A stretch of 64,000 bases of DNA from Helicoverpa zea (Eukaryota > Arthropoda > Insecta > Lepidoptera > Noctuidae): the NCBI RefSeq assembly GCF_022581195.2, contig NC_061470.1:10726001-10790000 (forward strand), in the 5' to 3' direction. The notes under the pieces were generated by a model. The model did not search any database and was not told the origin of the DNA. It saw nothing but the letters and a program-made list of their open reading frames with translations. Below, in pieces: positions 45,196 through 56,400 of the stretch. Each line of letters begins with the position of its first letter. The first letter of the stretch is position 1. Made by a program: the position numbers and the translations under genes.

Positions 45196-45290
45196 ACATT
45201 GCACCTGGCCGGAGCACTACTGGGCTCTTGTCACCCGGGGGCCTCCCCCAAACCCCCCAAAAGGGGGAGGGGGATTGCTGTACGTGTGAA
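45196..45290 (+). repeat. GC-rich patch, probable repeat piece
   Basis: GGGGGCCTCCCCCAAACCCC with CCCCAAAAGGGGGAGGGGGA makes a self-complementary C- and G-tract. The 80-codon frame at 45199-45441 is read-through of this compositional island. Confidence 0.4.
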
Positions 45291-45769
45291 CCGGTTTTTT
45301 TATATGTATTATATTATATTGAACTGTGGGAATTGTGGGGGTATTGAGAATTTTATGTGTTCGTACTGTCTTGAGGATGGTGGGAGAAAGAAAATGGCGG
45401 TTTTGGTGAAAATGGTTCGGTTAGGACTCTTTGTAGTTTGAGTTTGGTGTCGTTTAGTAAATAGGAAAAGTGTTACAACGTTTAGTTTTGCTACTTGATT
45501 TTGAAAAATGTTGAAAAAGAAGATGATCGAATCTATTCTGAGCTATATTTGGGAGTAGATAAATCTCTAGGTAATTCAATAACATCTGCTATGTCACAGA
45601 TCATACTTTTACTAGAATCCACGAACAATATGACACAATAGATAACACAAAAACAATTTATTACCTAACCAAATCATTCTATATTACCCAAATCGATCAA
45701 AAATAACAGCAGCACGTACCACAATAATCTATCTGTCTCTAAGGCCACAATGTAGGACCGGATAAAAAA
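45291..45769. other. Gene-less stretch
   Basis: Nothing recognised. Confidence 0.4.
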
Positions 45770-45905
45770 CTTAAAGCTTACATTGGGCGGGCGGGATCAT
45801 AAGGCATTTTTCCGAACACACACGAACCTCTACCTCACCCCCTCCCCCTCCCTGACTCCCCCCACCCCTCGGTGATCTGCGCCCGATACCATAGAGCAAC
45901 CTAAG
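45770..45905. promoter_or_regulatory. C-rich, CpG-bearing patch
   Basis: TTGGGCGGGCGGGATCAT is followed by a long C-rich run (ACCTCACCCCCTCCCCC, CTCCCCCCACCCCTCGG). It is strand-asymmetric and could form a G-quadruplex on the minus strand. Regulatory meaning is unknown. Confidence 0.35.
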
Positions 45906-46359
45906 GATTGTCTACAGAGACTACGTTCGTGTATTTTTTTTATTTTCTTCTGGTATTGGGTGAAATTTTAAAGAACCTTTTTTGGTAGGCTTGATTTTGT
46001 CTAATATTGGGATCAGTTGAATTGGGATAGGTACTATTTTTTTTTGGAAATAGATTGTGTGATGGAAAGCAATTATTGCCGTTTTTTCTTTACTTTGTAC
46101 ATTAACTTTTGTACAGTTATCACAATCAAATAAACATAATATCAAGTTTAGTGACGTCAAATATCTCTCCAATAACTCTAACGTTTATTCTACAATGAAG
46201 GACTCATAGATGCCCATTTAATTCTAAGACTAACTATAGCACTACTTCAGTTTCATAACCAATCACAATCATCATTATGAAAAAGTAAAAATAAAATTGA
46301 ATCCTGAATATGAGCCTCTAAATGTGAAACTAACCTACGGCGACTCTTTGCTTCTTCGT
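45906..46359. other. Gene-less stretch
   Basis: The minus-strand frame at 45921-46172 has no recognised domain. AT-rich DNA. Confidence 0.4.
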
Positions 46360-46640
46360 CTCGCCGATACCGCGGGATGTGTGCGGCATTGGATTGCTGA
46401 AAGACGCCTGTGACGCCGAAGCCTTCCTGAAAATGTATGCTACCTCCCCCCCACCCCACTCCCAAGCAAAAACACACACAAAGACACGGAAAAAACCTCA
46501 CGAACGAACAGAAAACGCGTCTGTGTGCGTCAGTGAAAGATTACTGCTATGTAGTAGCAATACATATTCGTCGAGCGAAAGGTTCTGTGCCTGTGTGCGT
46601 CGTGTGTCAACGCTATTTCGTATTACCGTGCGTCAGTATG
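46360..46640. promoter_or_regulatory. CpG/GTGTGCG-rich patch
   Basis: CTCGCCGATACCGCGGGATG, TGTGACGCCGAAGCC, ACGCGTCTGTGTGCG and GTGCGTCGTGTGTC give a raised CpG level over about 280 bp. GTCAGTATG resembles an insect initiator (TCAGT). Frames on both strands (46253-46772) overlap one another and show no domain, so a 5' noncoding exon or enhancer is as likely as coding sequence. Confidence 0.35.
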
Positions 46641-47819
46641 AGTGCTTTATTGACATTTTTATACATGAAATTTTATGTGCACGATTTAGATGTTTTCGTA
46701 TATAAGGTTGTGTGTTGTGAGAGTGTGTGTGTGAATTATTTGCGGTCGCTTTCGATGTTCGTAGAATACTGAATGGGTGTAATTAATTCGTTTCAGATGA
46801 AACTGTTCAGGGTGGGTTTCCGTGAGGAATATTCAGGGTTTGCTGAAGCTGTTGGGTTTCATTCGACAGTCTAGTATTTGTTGTGCGATAGGGGATTTGA
46901 TTTCGACGAATAGTCGTACTGTAGTGTGTTTCTCGATGTTTTATCGTTGAATGTTGAGTGCGTTCTATTTTCCTTACGATAGTAGATATTATGTTCGTAG
47001 CAATATATTCGGTAGCTTGTTATTTGATTTATAAAAAGAGATATTTTCTCAAAATGACGTAGAAGCTTGAGTTTTGGGTAGTTCTTGACTGTTAAGGTGA
47101 CAGTCGCGGTTGGTCCTGGGTACGATTATCATGAAGGACAAAACATATATTTTGATTGATGTGTATTTTAAGGTTACTTAGTTTATCCAGAAAATATTGA
47201 TAAAGACGAGACACGATAAAATGAAGTAAGTACCTAAGTAGTTTTGATGATCTGGGCTTTATCACCCTGGTAAGCTGCTTTTAGGCTGTAAAAGACATAA
47301 CAAGTTTTCCAGTACAAAATATCCTATACCCAATAAACCATCATCCTTATTTTTGAAGTCCATTTTAATATTGAGGAACAAAATTACGTGTCAACGTGTG
47401 AGTGAGTAACAGTGTCTGTGCATTACAGCTTTGTGTGTGTGTGTGTGATTTGTGTTAAGTATGTAAATTTTGTTCGGGAGACCAGTGCTAGGTTTTTTGG
47501 TTAGTTTGGTTTATCTTTCTTTCTTTCTTTTTTTATGGCACATGAGTCGGTGGTCGATTTTGATGTTATTTTAAGATGCAGGTTGGATTTTGTGTGTAGC
47601 TGCAGTTACTTGTTAATTCTTTGTGGAGAAATTGCGGCATGTAAACTTTTCTTGACTGGCTTATTCTACTATTTTTGTACATAATTTACTGGCGGTTTCC
47701 TTTGTTACACGTCTGAGAAAGGATTCCTATTATTTCTCAGGTTTCATACCACACATTTAAGTAGAACCGTTCAGTTCTCAGAAGATTTACTATGCTAATT
47801 GAATCGTTTTTAACTGTAC
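46641..47819. other. Gene-less stretch with (GT)n and (TTTC)n
   Basis: A TGTGTGTGTGTGTG run lies at about 47434-47448 and TCTTTCTTTCTTTCTTTTTT at about 47514-47533. These are simple repeats. No gene is recognised. Confidence 0.55.
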
Positions 47820-47975
47820 GTTTTACATAGAGCAACTACCTATACGACCTCTTCTACCCAGTTACTTGAGCAACCCGATACCCCTTCGTAAAACTGGTGG
47901 TCAGAGCTTCTTCCTTCTCTCTACCCGTAACGAATGCCAAAGACGTTCAAATGACACCCAGGACCAATGTGAACC
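47820..47975 (-). repeat. SINE family B fragment, middle part
   Basis: The order is TTTTACATAGAGCAACTACC, ACGACCTCTTCTACCCAG, TACTTGAGCAACCCGATACC, CTTCTTCCTTCTCTC, ACCCGTAACGAATGCCAAAG and ACGTTCAAATGACACCCAGG. It matches the central part of the family. The 71-codon frame at 47866-48081 is read-through. Confidence 0.7.
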
Positions 47976-49240
47976 CTGCTCTTCCCTTACAATTAAATCA
48001 TCTTACAAGATTCTTTCTTTAGCCTACTGGTCAAGTTCTTCACGTAAACAAATATTCCCTATACAAGTAACAATTCTATAACATATTCACAAACCCAGCA
48101 ACTGCATCCCCAAGGCACGGGTGACTTATATTTTTATTTTCTTAGTCTCGTACGGTCCGCCATCTTGAAAAGTCGGGCGACTAGAAAATTGCAACTTTGT
48201 TCTGCGCTGACGGTGACCCCGTTTGGTGAGGAAAATGATGTATTGTGAATTAATGTTTAGTTTAGTTTGTGTTTATTTTGTTTTGAAGGCCAGAAACTGT
48301 AAGTTACTATTTAAAGACTACTCCAACAATTTTGGGGATAGGCTCTCCGTATGATTTGAAAATGTTATGAACAGATGATGATGATGATGGTAGCCTACGG
48401 GGGTAAATATAGTAAAATATGGTGTATAGTCCTCTCAAAAATCATAAGAAGAAATCCCTGAACAAAAGCAACCTTACTCGAGCTTGGAATTAAACCGTTC
48501 AGTTTTATCCAGCGATTACGCTTCCAATCATTTGATCGAAAGATGTAATCAATAACTTCAATGCTAGTTTTTTTAGCACTTAACCAAGACTCAATAAGTT
48601 ATTGTTCAATTTGCAAAACAATACATTGGCAGCTATTCACTATCAGATGATTTATTCACTACTAGAAAAACGCAACAAGTTCATAAAGAGCCGTCAATAT
48701 TCCCGCCCTCACTAATTGTATAAAAACCTCATTCTAATCAACACGCATAATAATAACAATTTTTCAATTTCTCATTGATCTGTGACCGATGAAGATGTTA
48801 ATAAAAACCTTATCAATTATTCAATGTGGCGCTTATAATCTATATGAAGATATAACTATTCATCGATGATTATAATCGCGTAGTTTTTCTTCAACTATAA
48901 CAGCTAGGAATGAATTGTGCAGAAAATTATTCACACTTACATCCTTAAACTGACGATAGAATATTACCATACAAATTAGTACTACACTTACAGACCAAAC
49001 AAATGAAAATCAACCTTATGTTTAAGCTAGTAAATATTATAAAGACGGCAAAAAGATACCAACTGGTAATTGTAACAAGTTTACATAAAAAAAAATACGT
49101 CGTCCCTTTTATTGAGAAGATAATATAGTAAGAATTAATTAGAATAAAAAACTAATTAGCATATTGGATAAAAACCGTGGCGGCCGATTGCACTAAGGTG
49201 CAATGAAGAGTAGAATTGAGCTTGTTTGCTTTCAACACGG
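47976..49240. other. Gene-less stretch with (GAT)n at 48373
   Basis: CAGATGATGATGATGATGG at about 48372-48390 is a short trinucleotide repeat, possibly a retroelement tail. No gene is recognised. Confidence 0.5.
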
Positions 49241-49249
49241 TATAAAAGG
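49241..49249 (+). promoter_or_regulatory. TATA-box-like TATAAAAGG
   Basis: TATAAAAGG follows GC-bearing CAACACGG and precedes an AT-rich tract with TTGCAT/ATGCAA palindromes (ATGCAAAATTGCAT at about 49280). No gene can be tied to it, so it may be a chance match. Confidence 0.2.
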
Positions 49250-50639
49250 CGTTTTATTAAGTAATTACGATGCAATTACTAATGCAAAATTGCATGCACT
49301 TATTTGGATTTTAAATGACAGCTTATTTGCAGTTGTTGATGACATTAAGGCGTTCATAATAGAGGTATTTGTAAAGTAACTTGTGGAAGATAGTACTATC
49401 AAGGTTTTTACGGCACAGGTGTTAAAAAAAAGTTGTGGATGATACTGCATCTAGACTAGGCTGCAGAGAGTAAAAAAAATCCTGAAGTTTGACAGCCTCT
49501 GACATGGAATGGTTTTCAAAGTTTTCCATCATTTTCACGAGATCTTTCAGTTTTACACTTTCTAAGAACTGTTGCTTAATTCACATGGGAAGAAATTTTT
49601 GGTGACTCAAATACAACTGACGTGATTTTTTATGTTTAACTCAACATGAACTCGCTCTTGGCTAGTTTTTATAACCATTCTAGTACCCCAATGACCTACA
49701 ACCCACAGACCAAATCAAAATGTACAGAGCATATGAATCTAACAATTATCGTGAGCTGCTACCAAGTTCTGGAATCGAGACATATGACGTGACCTCCCCC
49801 ACCCTCGAGGGGGGGTGGGTGCCATTGCGCTCCACTTATCCCAGTAATATAGTAATGGTGGAGTGGCATTTATTAAATTGTAAAAATCTTATTGATTTGC
49901 TTGGCGTTGGGTTGAGTGACGGGTGAACGGGTGGGATAGGGAGGCATGTGTATGTATGTAGTGATTGGGAATTTTATTTGTATGTAAGAGTATATGTGGA
50001 GGCTGATGTCTGAATTTCAAACGGATCATTTGGAGGAGTAGTTCTTTAATATTGTGATAGCGAATTGTCGAAAGAAACAAGTTGTAGATTTTCGCTTTTA
50101 TTCATCAGTAAATGATATGGGTGATTCAAAAGTGTTCAAGTCATATCATTAAGTTAAAATTATGAGATTTTGTAAGTTTCAAAGGTATAGTCAAAAACTC
50201 CGATTGTCAATTAAATGGACATTATCCAGCCTCACTTTTCCCGAGTCTGGGATAAAATAGTAGACAGGCTACAGTCACACGTAATTCTATGGAAATTAAG
50301 TGAAACAAGACGCTTAAAAATCATCATTAAAATGAGCATTCAATGAACCCTTTCACACATAAGTTAACAGCACACTGCACCTAAGATCACAACTTTACGG
50401 TGCGACAAAAAACAGCAATATGTTCGTCTGTGCTGTTCAAGTACCGTATCTTGCCGTGCCGTGCCGTTCAAGAGCTGTGCCGTGCCAGGCAGCTCGATGG
50501 CTCTTGCACAGACAGGCCCTCCGGTTTATGTATGTATCTTTGGAAGATGGTATTTTCTTGTATGTAGGTTTATTGCGAAGGCGTTTCTAATCGTATGTTG
50601 TGTGACTGAAAGAAAATCCTTTATTATTAATATTAGATA
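49250..50639. other. Gene-less stretch with C/G tract at 49796-49830
   Basis: CCCCCACCCTCGAGGGGGGG at 49797-49816 is a self-complementary GC-rich tract. GTGCCGTGCCGTTCAAGAGC-like sequence near 50455-50485 repeats CGTGCC three times. No gene is seen. Confidence 0.4.
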
Positions 50640-50800
50640 TAAATATAGGTATCTGCCTGTCTGTCAAGCTATCACACCAAAACATTTAGATGAGGTACTC
50701 AGATAGTATAGAGCCGGAAAAAAGACATACTCGTAGGCTTACTTTTTATCTGCGTGCTTGAAGTAATTCTCTCGGGAAGCGAACAGCTAGTGTTTTATAA
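50640..50800 (+). repeat. Decayed family D-like repeat
   Basis: GCCTGTCTGTCAAGC, CAAAACATTTAGATGAGGTA, AGCCGGAAAAAAGACATAC, CTTACTTTTTATCTGCGTGC and GGGAAGCGAACAGCTAGTG follow the usual order of a decayed moth repeat. It is non-coding. Confidence 0.5.
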
Positions 50801-50886
50801 AGAAGTATATTAAAATAACAAACTTTGTATGTGTACCCAAGAAATCACCTCTGTTACTTCAAGTGAATAAGAAAAGTAAAAAACAT

Positions 50887-50915
50887 AACTATTTCTTGAT
50901 AATCAAGAAATAGTT
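50887..50915. repeat. Perfect 13-bp hairpin
   Basis: AACTATTTCTTGA (50887-50899) and TCAAGAAATAGTT (50903-50915) pair perfectly with a 3-nt loop. It is too short for a microRNA precursor. It could be a small terminal palindrome or cruciform. Confidence 0.75.
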
Positions 50916-51550
50916 GCTTCCAAATAACACCAAAAATTACATGGCCCCCAATTTTCCCCCTATTTAAACGTACGCAACTTTCAAAACCAGGCATTCCACG
51001 AACTGGCATAAGTATATTTTTACATAATATCTTACACAATTAATATTTCCATTGTTAAGTGTACTATTGTGCGCGGGCGCAGAGACACATCGAGAACGCT
51101 TGTTATATTCTGTTTGCGTAATGCAGTAATTTCTTACATGGGAAGCATTTTGTATGCCTTTTTGTAATTTTAATGTTTGATGAATGACAGCTGATTTTGG
51201 AGTATTGTGGTCATAGAAGTATTGTATAGGTACATTTTACTAATCATTAAATGTAAGGAACAAGGAAAAAATTTGCCAATTTCAATAGTTCACTGCTGTA
51301 TTTTGCTTATCTTCAATTTTCAAGCTGCTTTTTCATTCTTAAAACAGTTACGTAAAGTTAGTAAAAACCATTATTTCATTACCATGTCTTGAAAAAAACG
51401 TCACCTAAAACAAACCAACGAAACAGGAACATCCCTTACAAACCCTTTACATCCTAAACAACACCCTACAAATCTGTACGAAACTGAGATTTATATCCTC
51501 ACGAAAACAATAGCAACGTAACCTGGTGTTTCTATCGCCTGCTCAAAACA
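50916..51550. other. Gene-less stretch
   Basis: TGTGCGCGGGCGCAGAGACA at about 51068 is a lone CpG patch. Nothing else is recognised. Confidence 0.4.
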
Positions 51551-51620
51551 CCTAACAACGAACTCCTGTACCTAGCAACGTAGTACTCCTATATCTAGGA
51601 ATGTAGCACTCCTAACAAAA
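51551..51620 (+). repeat. Three diverged units of about 23 bp
   Basis: CCTAACAACGAACTCCTGTA, CCTAGCAACGTAGTACTCCT and TCTAGGAATGTAGCACTCCT are three adjacent diverged units. A small minisatellite. Confidence 0.7.
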
Positions 51621-53454
51621 CCCGGGGACTTCGCTCAAAGCGTGCGAAAGTAGAGCCCTCTTTATCTAAGAGCCGTTGAGGAGGGAGAGGGGGGAGGACA
51701 AGTGCATCTCAAAGAAATGCAGATTTTACACGTCGCTACTCTTCGGGTGTGTCAGATGTATCGTAGACAGGGTATGGTCGGCAAAGGTGGGGCGGATTGG
51801 GAATTTCTTTTTGGGGCGATGTGGTATTTTTTTTTTGGAGATTTTTGAAGTGGAACTGGCTTGTTTTGATGTTGGGAAATGTGGGATAATAAGTCAATAG
51901 TTTGTAGTACATTCCAAGTCCAAAGTTATAAATTGCCAACATAGCAATAAATTTATAGGTAAGAACACAATATAAGTGCACAATGTTTCGTCTGTCGGCG
52001 TTCAATTTAAAAATGGCAAAATTGTATTAATTAAGTTTCGTCCTTGTATGACTGACAGAAATAGTAGATTTCTTTCTGATAACATTTGACATATAAAAAC
52101 AATAAACTTGATGATGATGAAACGTCTAAACTGCCTTTATTGAATGATTTAACTACTTCTTAGCACATCAATTGTTCTGTTTTAATTGAAAGTCGGTAGA
52201 TCGGCTTTCTTTTACAATCCTTACAGTTATAAATAAAACGTTTAATTCTAAAGGTTATTCCTTCGTGTCTAATAAATCTATAATTAAAGTTCTTGCTTAT
52301 TATAATGACAAGACATTGCCACATGTAATTCAAGTCGACATAGCGTGACAGATAGTATCTAAACACATTTTTATACAATACTCCGTTGCAAGCCTTGGAT
52401 TTATGACACGTTACATTATAAAAGGAAACGAAGAGTATAAAAACTAGATATTAGATATTATTCAGACTACTATGTTTTCTGGGTTGCATTACATACTACA
52501 TACATTATTAACTTAAGCATGTGCATTGCGTAACATTTTTTCATTTGCATTGCATATGATTATTCGGCTTGATCTTGATGACTCGGTCTTTCAATGATAT
52601 ATTATTGGTCACAATAAAACACGGAAAGTATATTCAATTTCAAATCACATCTAATGTTTGTTGGCATATATTTTCATTATCATCATCATCGTATTCCTGT
52701 ACTTATCGCAAATTGATATGTGGTCGGCGCAGCATGTTTTCTCCTTCCATACTTTTCTTATTATGTCTTCTATTATTCATTATGTCTTCTATTATGTCGT
52801 CATCTCACAAGTAACTCTCTTTCTAGTCATACCGACTTCCATACAACTTTGGAATATCTTTTATGAATATTATTTTTCAAAATACTTTTTTGTAACATAT
52901 GAATTATTTTCCTAACCGTACACCGAATATGACACTCATTATAGCGCGCCGGTAGGATTTCTGTAAAATATGTCAAACGTAAGTAGGCGACGGCGTGTCT
53001 CGGCGATCTTAGCACTAATGCTCTTTGTCTAATTGTTGAGATGTGCTACAAGTTTTACATAACACTAAACTTCATAAATATTGTATTTTAAGCTCTTATT
53101 GAAATGTGAAAAACAAAAAATAAAACTCATTATTTTGGGTTACCACGTTGTGTCTGTGTGTATTGGTGAAAAGGTGGATTGCTATTGAAATAGCCACGGT
53201 AAGTAAAAATGAAGTACCTAATAATGGTGCATACTATATCACTGCAAATAAGGAAGCTTGTTCAAAGATAGACTTAATAATGTAAGTGATAACTGCAGTG
53301 CAAGAACTCCCTATTATTGGCCAAACCATAGGCATCTTCGACATTTCTACAAATACAAACTCCAATAATCAGAACAACAAAACAGACGACAAAACATTAC
53401 AAAATTCTTCAAAAACAAAACACATTACAGTCCCCATTAACTGCAATAAGCCAT
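51621..53454. other. Gene-less stretch
   Basis: A purine-rich GGAGGGAGAGGGGGGAGGAC run lies at about 51681. TTATCATCATCATCGTATT at about 52677 is a short trinucleotide repeat. The overlapping short frames around 52569-52915 lack motifs. Confidence 0.45.
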
Positions 53455-53577
53455 AAGGGGTAACTTCAATATTGCAAAAAGGGTTAAGGGGGGTAACCAA
53501 TAATCTAAAGGGGTAAGTCCAATATTCGAAAAGGGGTAAAGGGGTAAGACCAATAATCTTAAGGTCCAATATTCCAG
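53455..53577. repeat. G-rich minisatellite, 53-bp period
   Basis: AAGGGGTAA(C/G) starts near 53455 and 53508, with a shortened third unit near 53561. Each full unit carries CAATATT, then an A-G-run, then CCAATAATCT. Clustered GGG/GGGG tracts could form a G-quadruplex. Confidence 0.85.
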
Positions 53578-54483
53578 TTCGATCTTGGTCCAGTTGGAGT
53601 GTGAAAACTTATCACATTACGAGATCGTAATACTATGCTATTAAAAGCAAAGTTTTTACAAAAGGGTGTGGCTCGGGGACTGTGGAACTTTATAGAGTGG
53701 TCGCAACTCTTCGGATTTGTAAGTTTTTTAAGTGCATACGATTGTGTTTGCATGTGAAAAAAAAAATACGAAGATGTATCGTTATTTTTTTTGTATTTTC
53801 TATTTCCTGTTGATGAAACTCGTCTAAAGAAGATTCTTAAGATGTAAAAACTGGAATAATGAATTAATATACTTTATAAAGTTATGAAATCAAATGATGC
53901 GAAGCAATCGATCGTAGAAATGTATAAGGTAGGACTATCTTTGTCTAGACGAAACAATTCGCAAGGCTTTTTAAAGCTGATAAATCCAAAATACTCACGA
54001 GCTTTCGGCCTAATTTTCACATAAACAAACCTCTACCAAAACAGTAGTCGAAAAAAACTGTAAAAACCACACCAAAACGACCCAAAGTCACAGCTACACA
54101 ACTCTATATGAATCAACAATTAGACAATCGGCGCATCGGTGGCCCATGAGCCATTAGGGCTTTAATTGAAAATAGCGTAAAAGCTGTAAATTGTGCTGCA
54201 GCCGTCTGTCCCCTTCCGATGTCGACCCGACTTCTGTGCCACGCAGTGTACGAAGCTTCTGATAAAAGAATCGACTTCAATAATATACCTACCCAAAACT
54301 TTCTTCTAAGTCTTATAAATACTATGCTGAAACACGGCTTCAAAATGTGTTTAGTCAAACGATGTCGACCCGACTTCTATGCTACGCAGTGTACGTAGCT
54401 TTGGTAAAAGAAAATCATTGGAAAAATCACTAGAATTAAAAAAAGACCAATTTTATTGTGCTTTTCACTATATATATCTATAT
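53578..54483. other. Gene-less stretch
   Basis: A TGTCGACCCGACTTCTGTGC-like block occurs twice (about 54221 and 54364), each followed by GCAGTGTACG, so there is a diverged direct repeat about 143 bp apart. No gene is recognised. Confidence 0.5.
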
Positions 54484-55101
54484 CTAGCCTGTAGTGTCCC
54501 ACTGCTGGGCAAAGGCCTCCCCATCTCGCTTCCACTCTTCCCGATCTTTCGATCGTGTCCACCAATCCGGACGATAGGCGTCTAGTTCGTCACGCCATCT
54601 CTTCCGGGGCCTACCCCGCCTGCGGTGTCCATCCTGAGGTGTCCACTGGGTGATAATAGTGGCCCATCTCTCCGGATGCATTCGGCTGACGTGTCCGGCC
54701 CAGTTCCATTTTAATGTCGCCGCCATTTGGCCCACATCCGCGACTCCTGTTTTGGAACGTATCACGGTATTCCGTATGCGATCGGTCCGTTTAATGCCTA
54801 AAAGGCTACGTTCCATTGCCCTTTGGCAAACCTTGAGCTTGGACTTCTGACACTCCGTGAGAGACCAGGTTTGTGCACCGTAGGTTAGGACGGGCAAGAT
54901 ACACATGTCGACTAGCTTTCGCTTGAGTGAAAGGGGAAGGTCCCCTTTCATGTACTGCTTCATGGACCAGTAGCTTTTCCAGGCGTTCTCAATGCGACGG
55001 TCGATTTCTCGCTGTTGCCTGTTTTCGAAAGAGACTAACTGGCCCAAGTAGATGTATTCGTCGACATAATGTAGAGCTTGCCCGTCTACCTCGACCCTAG
55101 A
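54484..55101 (-). pseudogene. RTE-clade LINE, C-terminal remnant of ORF2
   Basis: On the minus strand an open frame of about 205 codons runs from 55101 to the TAG at 54484. It starts abruptly at VEVDGQALHYVDEYIYLG, the region just after the RT catalytic core, and continues with LTYGAQTW, WAGHVSRM and the basic RRGRPRKRW motif that typify RTE-type LINE C-termini in insects. Endonuclease and RT motifs are missing, so it is 5'-truncated and inactive. Numbering from 55047, LTYGAQTW is residues 54-61, WAGHVSRM 116-123 and RRGRPRKRW 143-151. After the stop a GATATA-type tail (plus-strand ATATATATCTATATC at about 54470-54484) closes the element. A TSD is not clear. The first codon in this stretch is not ATG. 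Confidence 0.92.
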
Positions 55102-55197
55102 CTAGAAAAAAAATAATTTCAAAAGAAAAATGACGGCTATGTGTTTCCCAGATGTTATAAGGTGATTCGAACTTCATCTGCCCACCTTTTCCCAATT
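55102..55197. other. Unique spacer beside the LINE
   Basis: A-rich DNA with no features. Confidence 0.4.
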
Positions 55198-55262
55198 ATG
55201 CTGTTAGGATCGATTCTCAGTCAAACTGGGTGAATCTGAGTACCAACAACTCAAAGATGCCA
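55198..55262 (-). repeat. Short SINE family B fragment
   Basis: TGTTAGGATCGATTCTCAGT, CAAACTGGGTGAATCTGAG and TACCAACAACTC mirror the 3' end of the family (GTTGGGTCGGCTTCCAGTC, GCAGCTGAGTATCAG at 20535-20580). Heavily mutated. Confidence 0.45.
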
Positions 55263-55716
55263 ACGACGGAAAGATATCTTTGTCACACAAATAACACTTA
55301 CCCACAGCAGATTTAAGCAAATGAACTAATGAATATCACGAAAAAATTAACAATAATTAAACAGGTAAATTAATGAATATTACGAATTCAAACATACGAC
55401 GAATATAATCAGTAATCAACACACTGACAATAATTAAAAACAAAAGAAAGTACTTGAACCCTTAACCTTTCAATCAGTAACGGTCCCCAATAAAAACGAT
55501 ACTAAAACTAAAAACTAAAAATATAAAACAATTTCAATCGATGGCTGAACTGAAAACGAGTGAACGTAGAAATAGTGACCGTACGTTAAAAGAAATTATG
55601 TATATTAAATTCTCAACTGACTTTCTTATCGACATCAAAATGTATCGACTAGGGGGAGCGAGTAGTTTTGATACTTGGTGAAAAAGTTATGTACCTATGC
55701 TTGTAATATATCTCTT
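55263..55716. other. Gene-less stretch
   Basis: AT-rich, with ATTACGA-type repeats of AATGAATAT around 55330-55400. No gene. Confidence 0.45.
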
Positions 55717-55900
55717 GTCTCTCTTCAGATCGTGTCGGATTGCCGTCCCATCGGGTTATGAGAGTGAAGGAATAGGGAGTGCACCTGTGACTGTGCAAAT
55801 GCTCGTGCACTATAATATGTCCTGCGCAGCTGGCTGATCTCCTTAAATGAGAACAGCCGCCGTGGCCGAAATCGGCCGTGGACGCCATTGCCATTATTAT
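55717..55900 (+). mobile_element. SINE family A, head-less copy
   Basis: CGTGTCGGATTGCCGTCCCA, GTGAAGGAATAGGGAGTGC, GCACTATAATATGTCCTGCG and AACAGCCGCCGTGGCCG match the body of the complete SINE, ending in a CCATTATTATGATATT-like decayed tail. As in the copy at 24311, the tRNA head is absent. The 81-codon minus frame at 55649-55894 is a shadow. Confidence 0.85.
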
Positions 55901-56324
55901 GATATTATATTATAAACGCAATAGCTATATATGGATAGATGAATAGTAGTAGATTAATTGTTTTATATGTATTGGTTTATAACTATTATAATGTTAATTA
56001 TTTATGCCTTAGTTGCCTGATATAAAGGAACAAGTAAAAAAAAATATGGATTTATGTTCCTCATTCACGGAAAAACTACTGGATTGAATTTGATGGAACT
56101 TAGCAGTAATAACTTGTAGCCGAGTTTCAGAAATAGTTCCCCCGAGTCAAGAGTCTACCTTGGGAAACAGTTCCAAATATTCCAAGTTGACAGCGATTAC
56201 CTAATTTCCATATAAGCATCTACTTACCCATAGTCCTAGAATTTATTTTAAAAGTATCAAGACTTTTCACCACCCAACATAACACGTTAATATCGCATGC
56301 GACTAACAATCTAATTACAACCCG
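55901..56324. other. Gene-less stretch
   Basis: Region 56040-56190 has the flavour of a decayed interspersed repeat (CGGAAAAACTACTGGATTGA) but cannot be bounded. No gene. Confidence 0.4.
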
Positions 56325-56400
56325 CGGGAATCGAACCGCGATCGGCTGGCCGATAGTAGCCGATTACACTCCCACCGGCCGATACACCGAGTTAGTTAAA
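56325..56400 (-). repeat. tRNA-like remnant with B box
   Basis: On the minus strand GGTTCGATTCC is a perfect polymerase III B box, within CGCGG-TTCGATTC-CCGCG. The T-arm would have an 8-nt loop and the rest does not give a normal cloverleaf. GGCCGATAGTAGCCGATTAC (plus strand) forms a small stem. I take it as a decayed tRNA or SINE head, not a functional tRNA gene. Confidence 0.5.

Noticed and set aside
45199..45441. Pro/Gly-rich frame resembling a small secreted protein
   Set aside because: It lies on a GC-rich repeat-like patch and ends in AT-rich read-through.
46253..46772. Overlapping frames on both strands at the CpG patch
   Set aside because: Three overlapping frames in different phases reflect composition, not three genes.
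50887..50915. microRNA precursor
   Set aside because: The stem is 13 bp with a 3-nt loop, far shorter than a precursor hairpin.
56325..56400. Functional tRNA gene
   Set aside because: The B box is good, but the T-loop is 8 nt and no cloverleaf with acceptor and anticodon stems forms.
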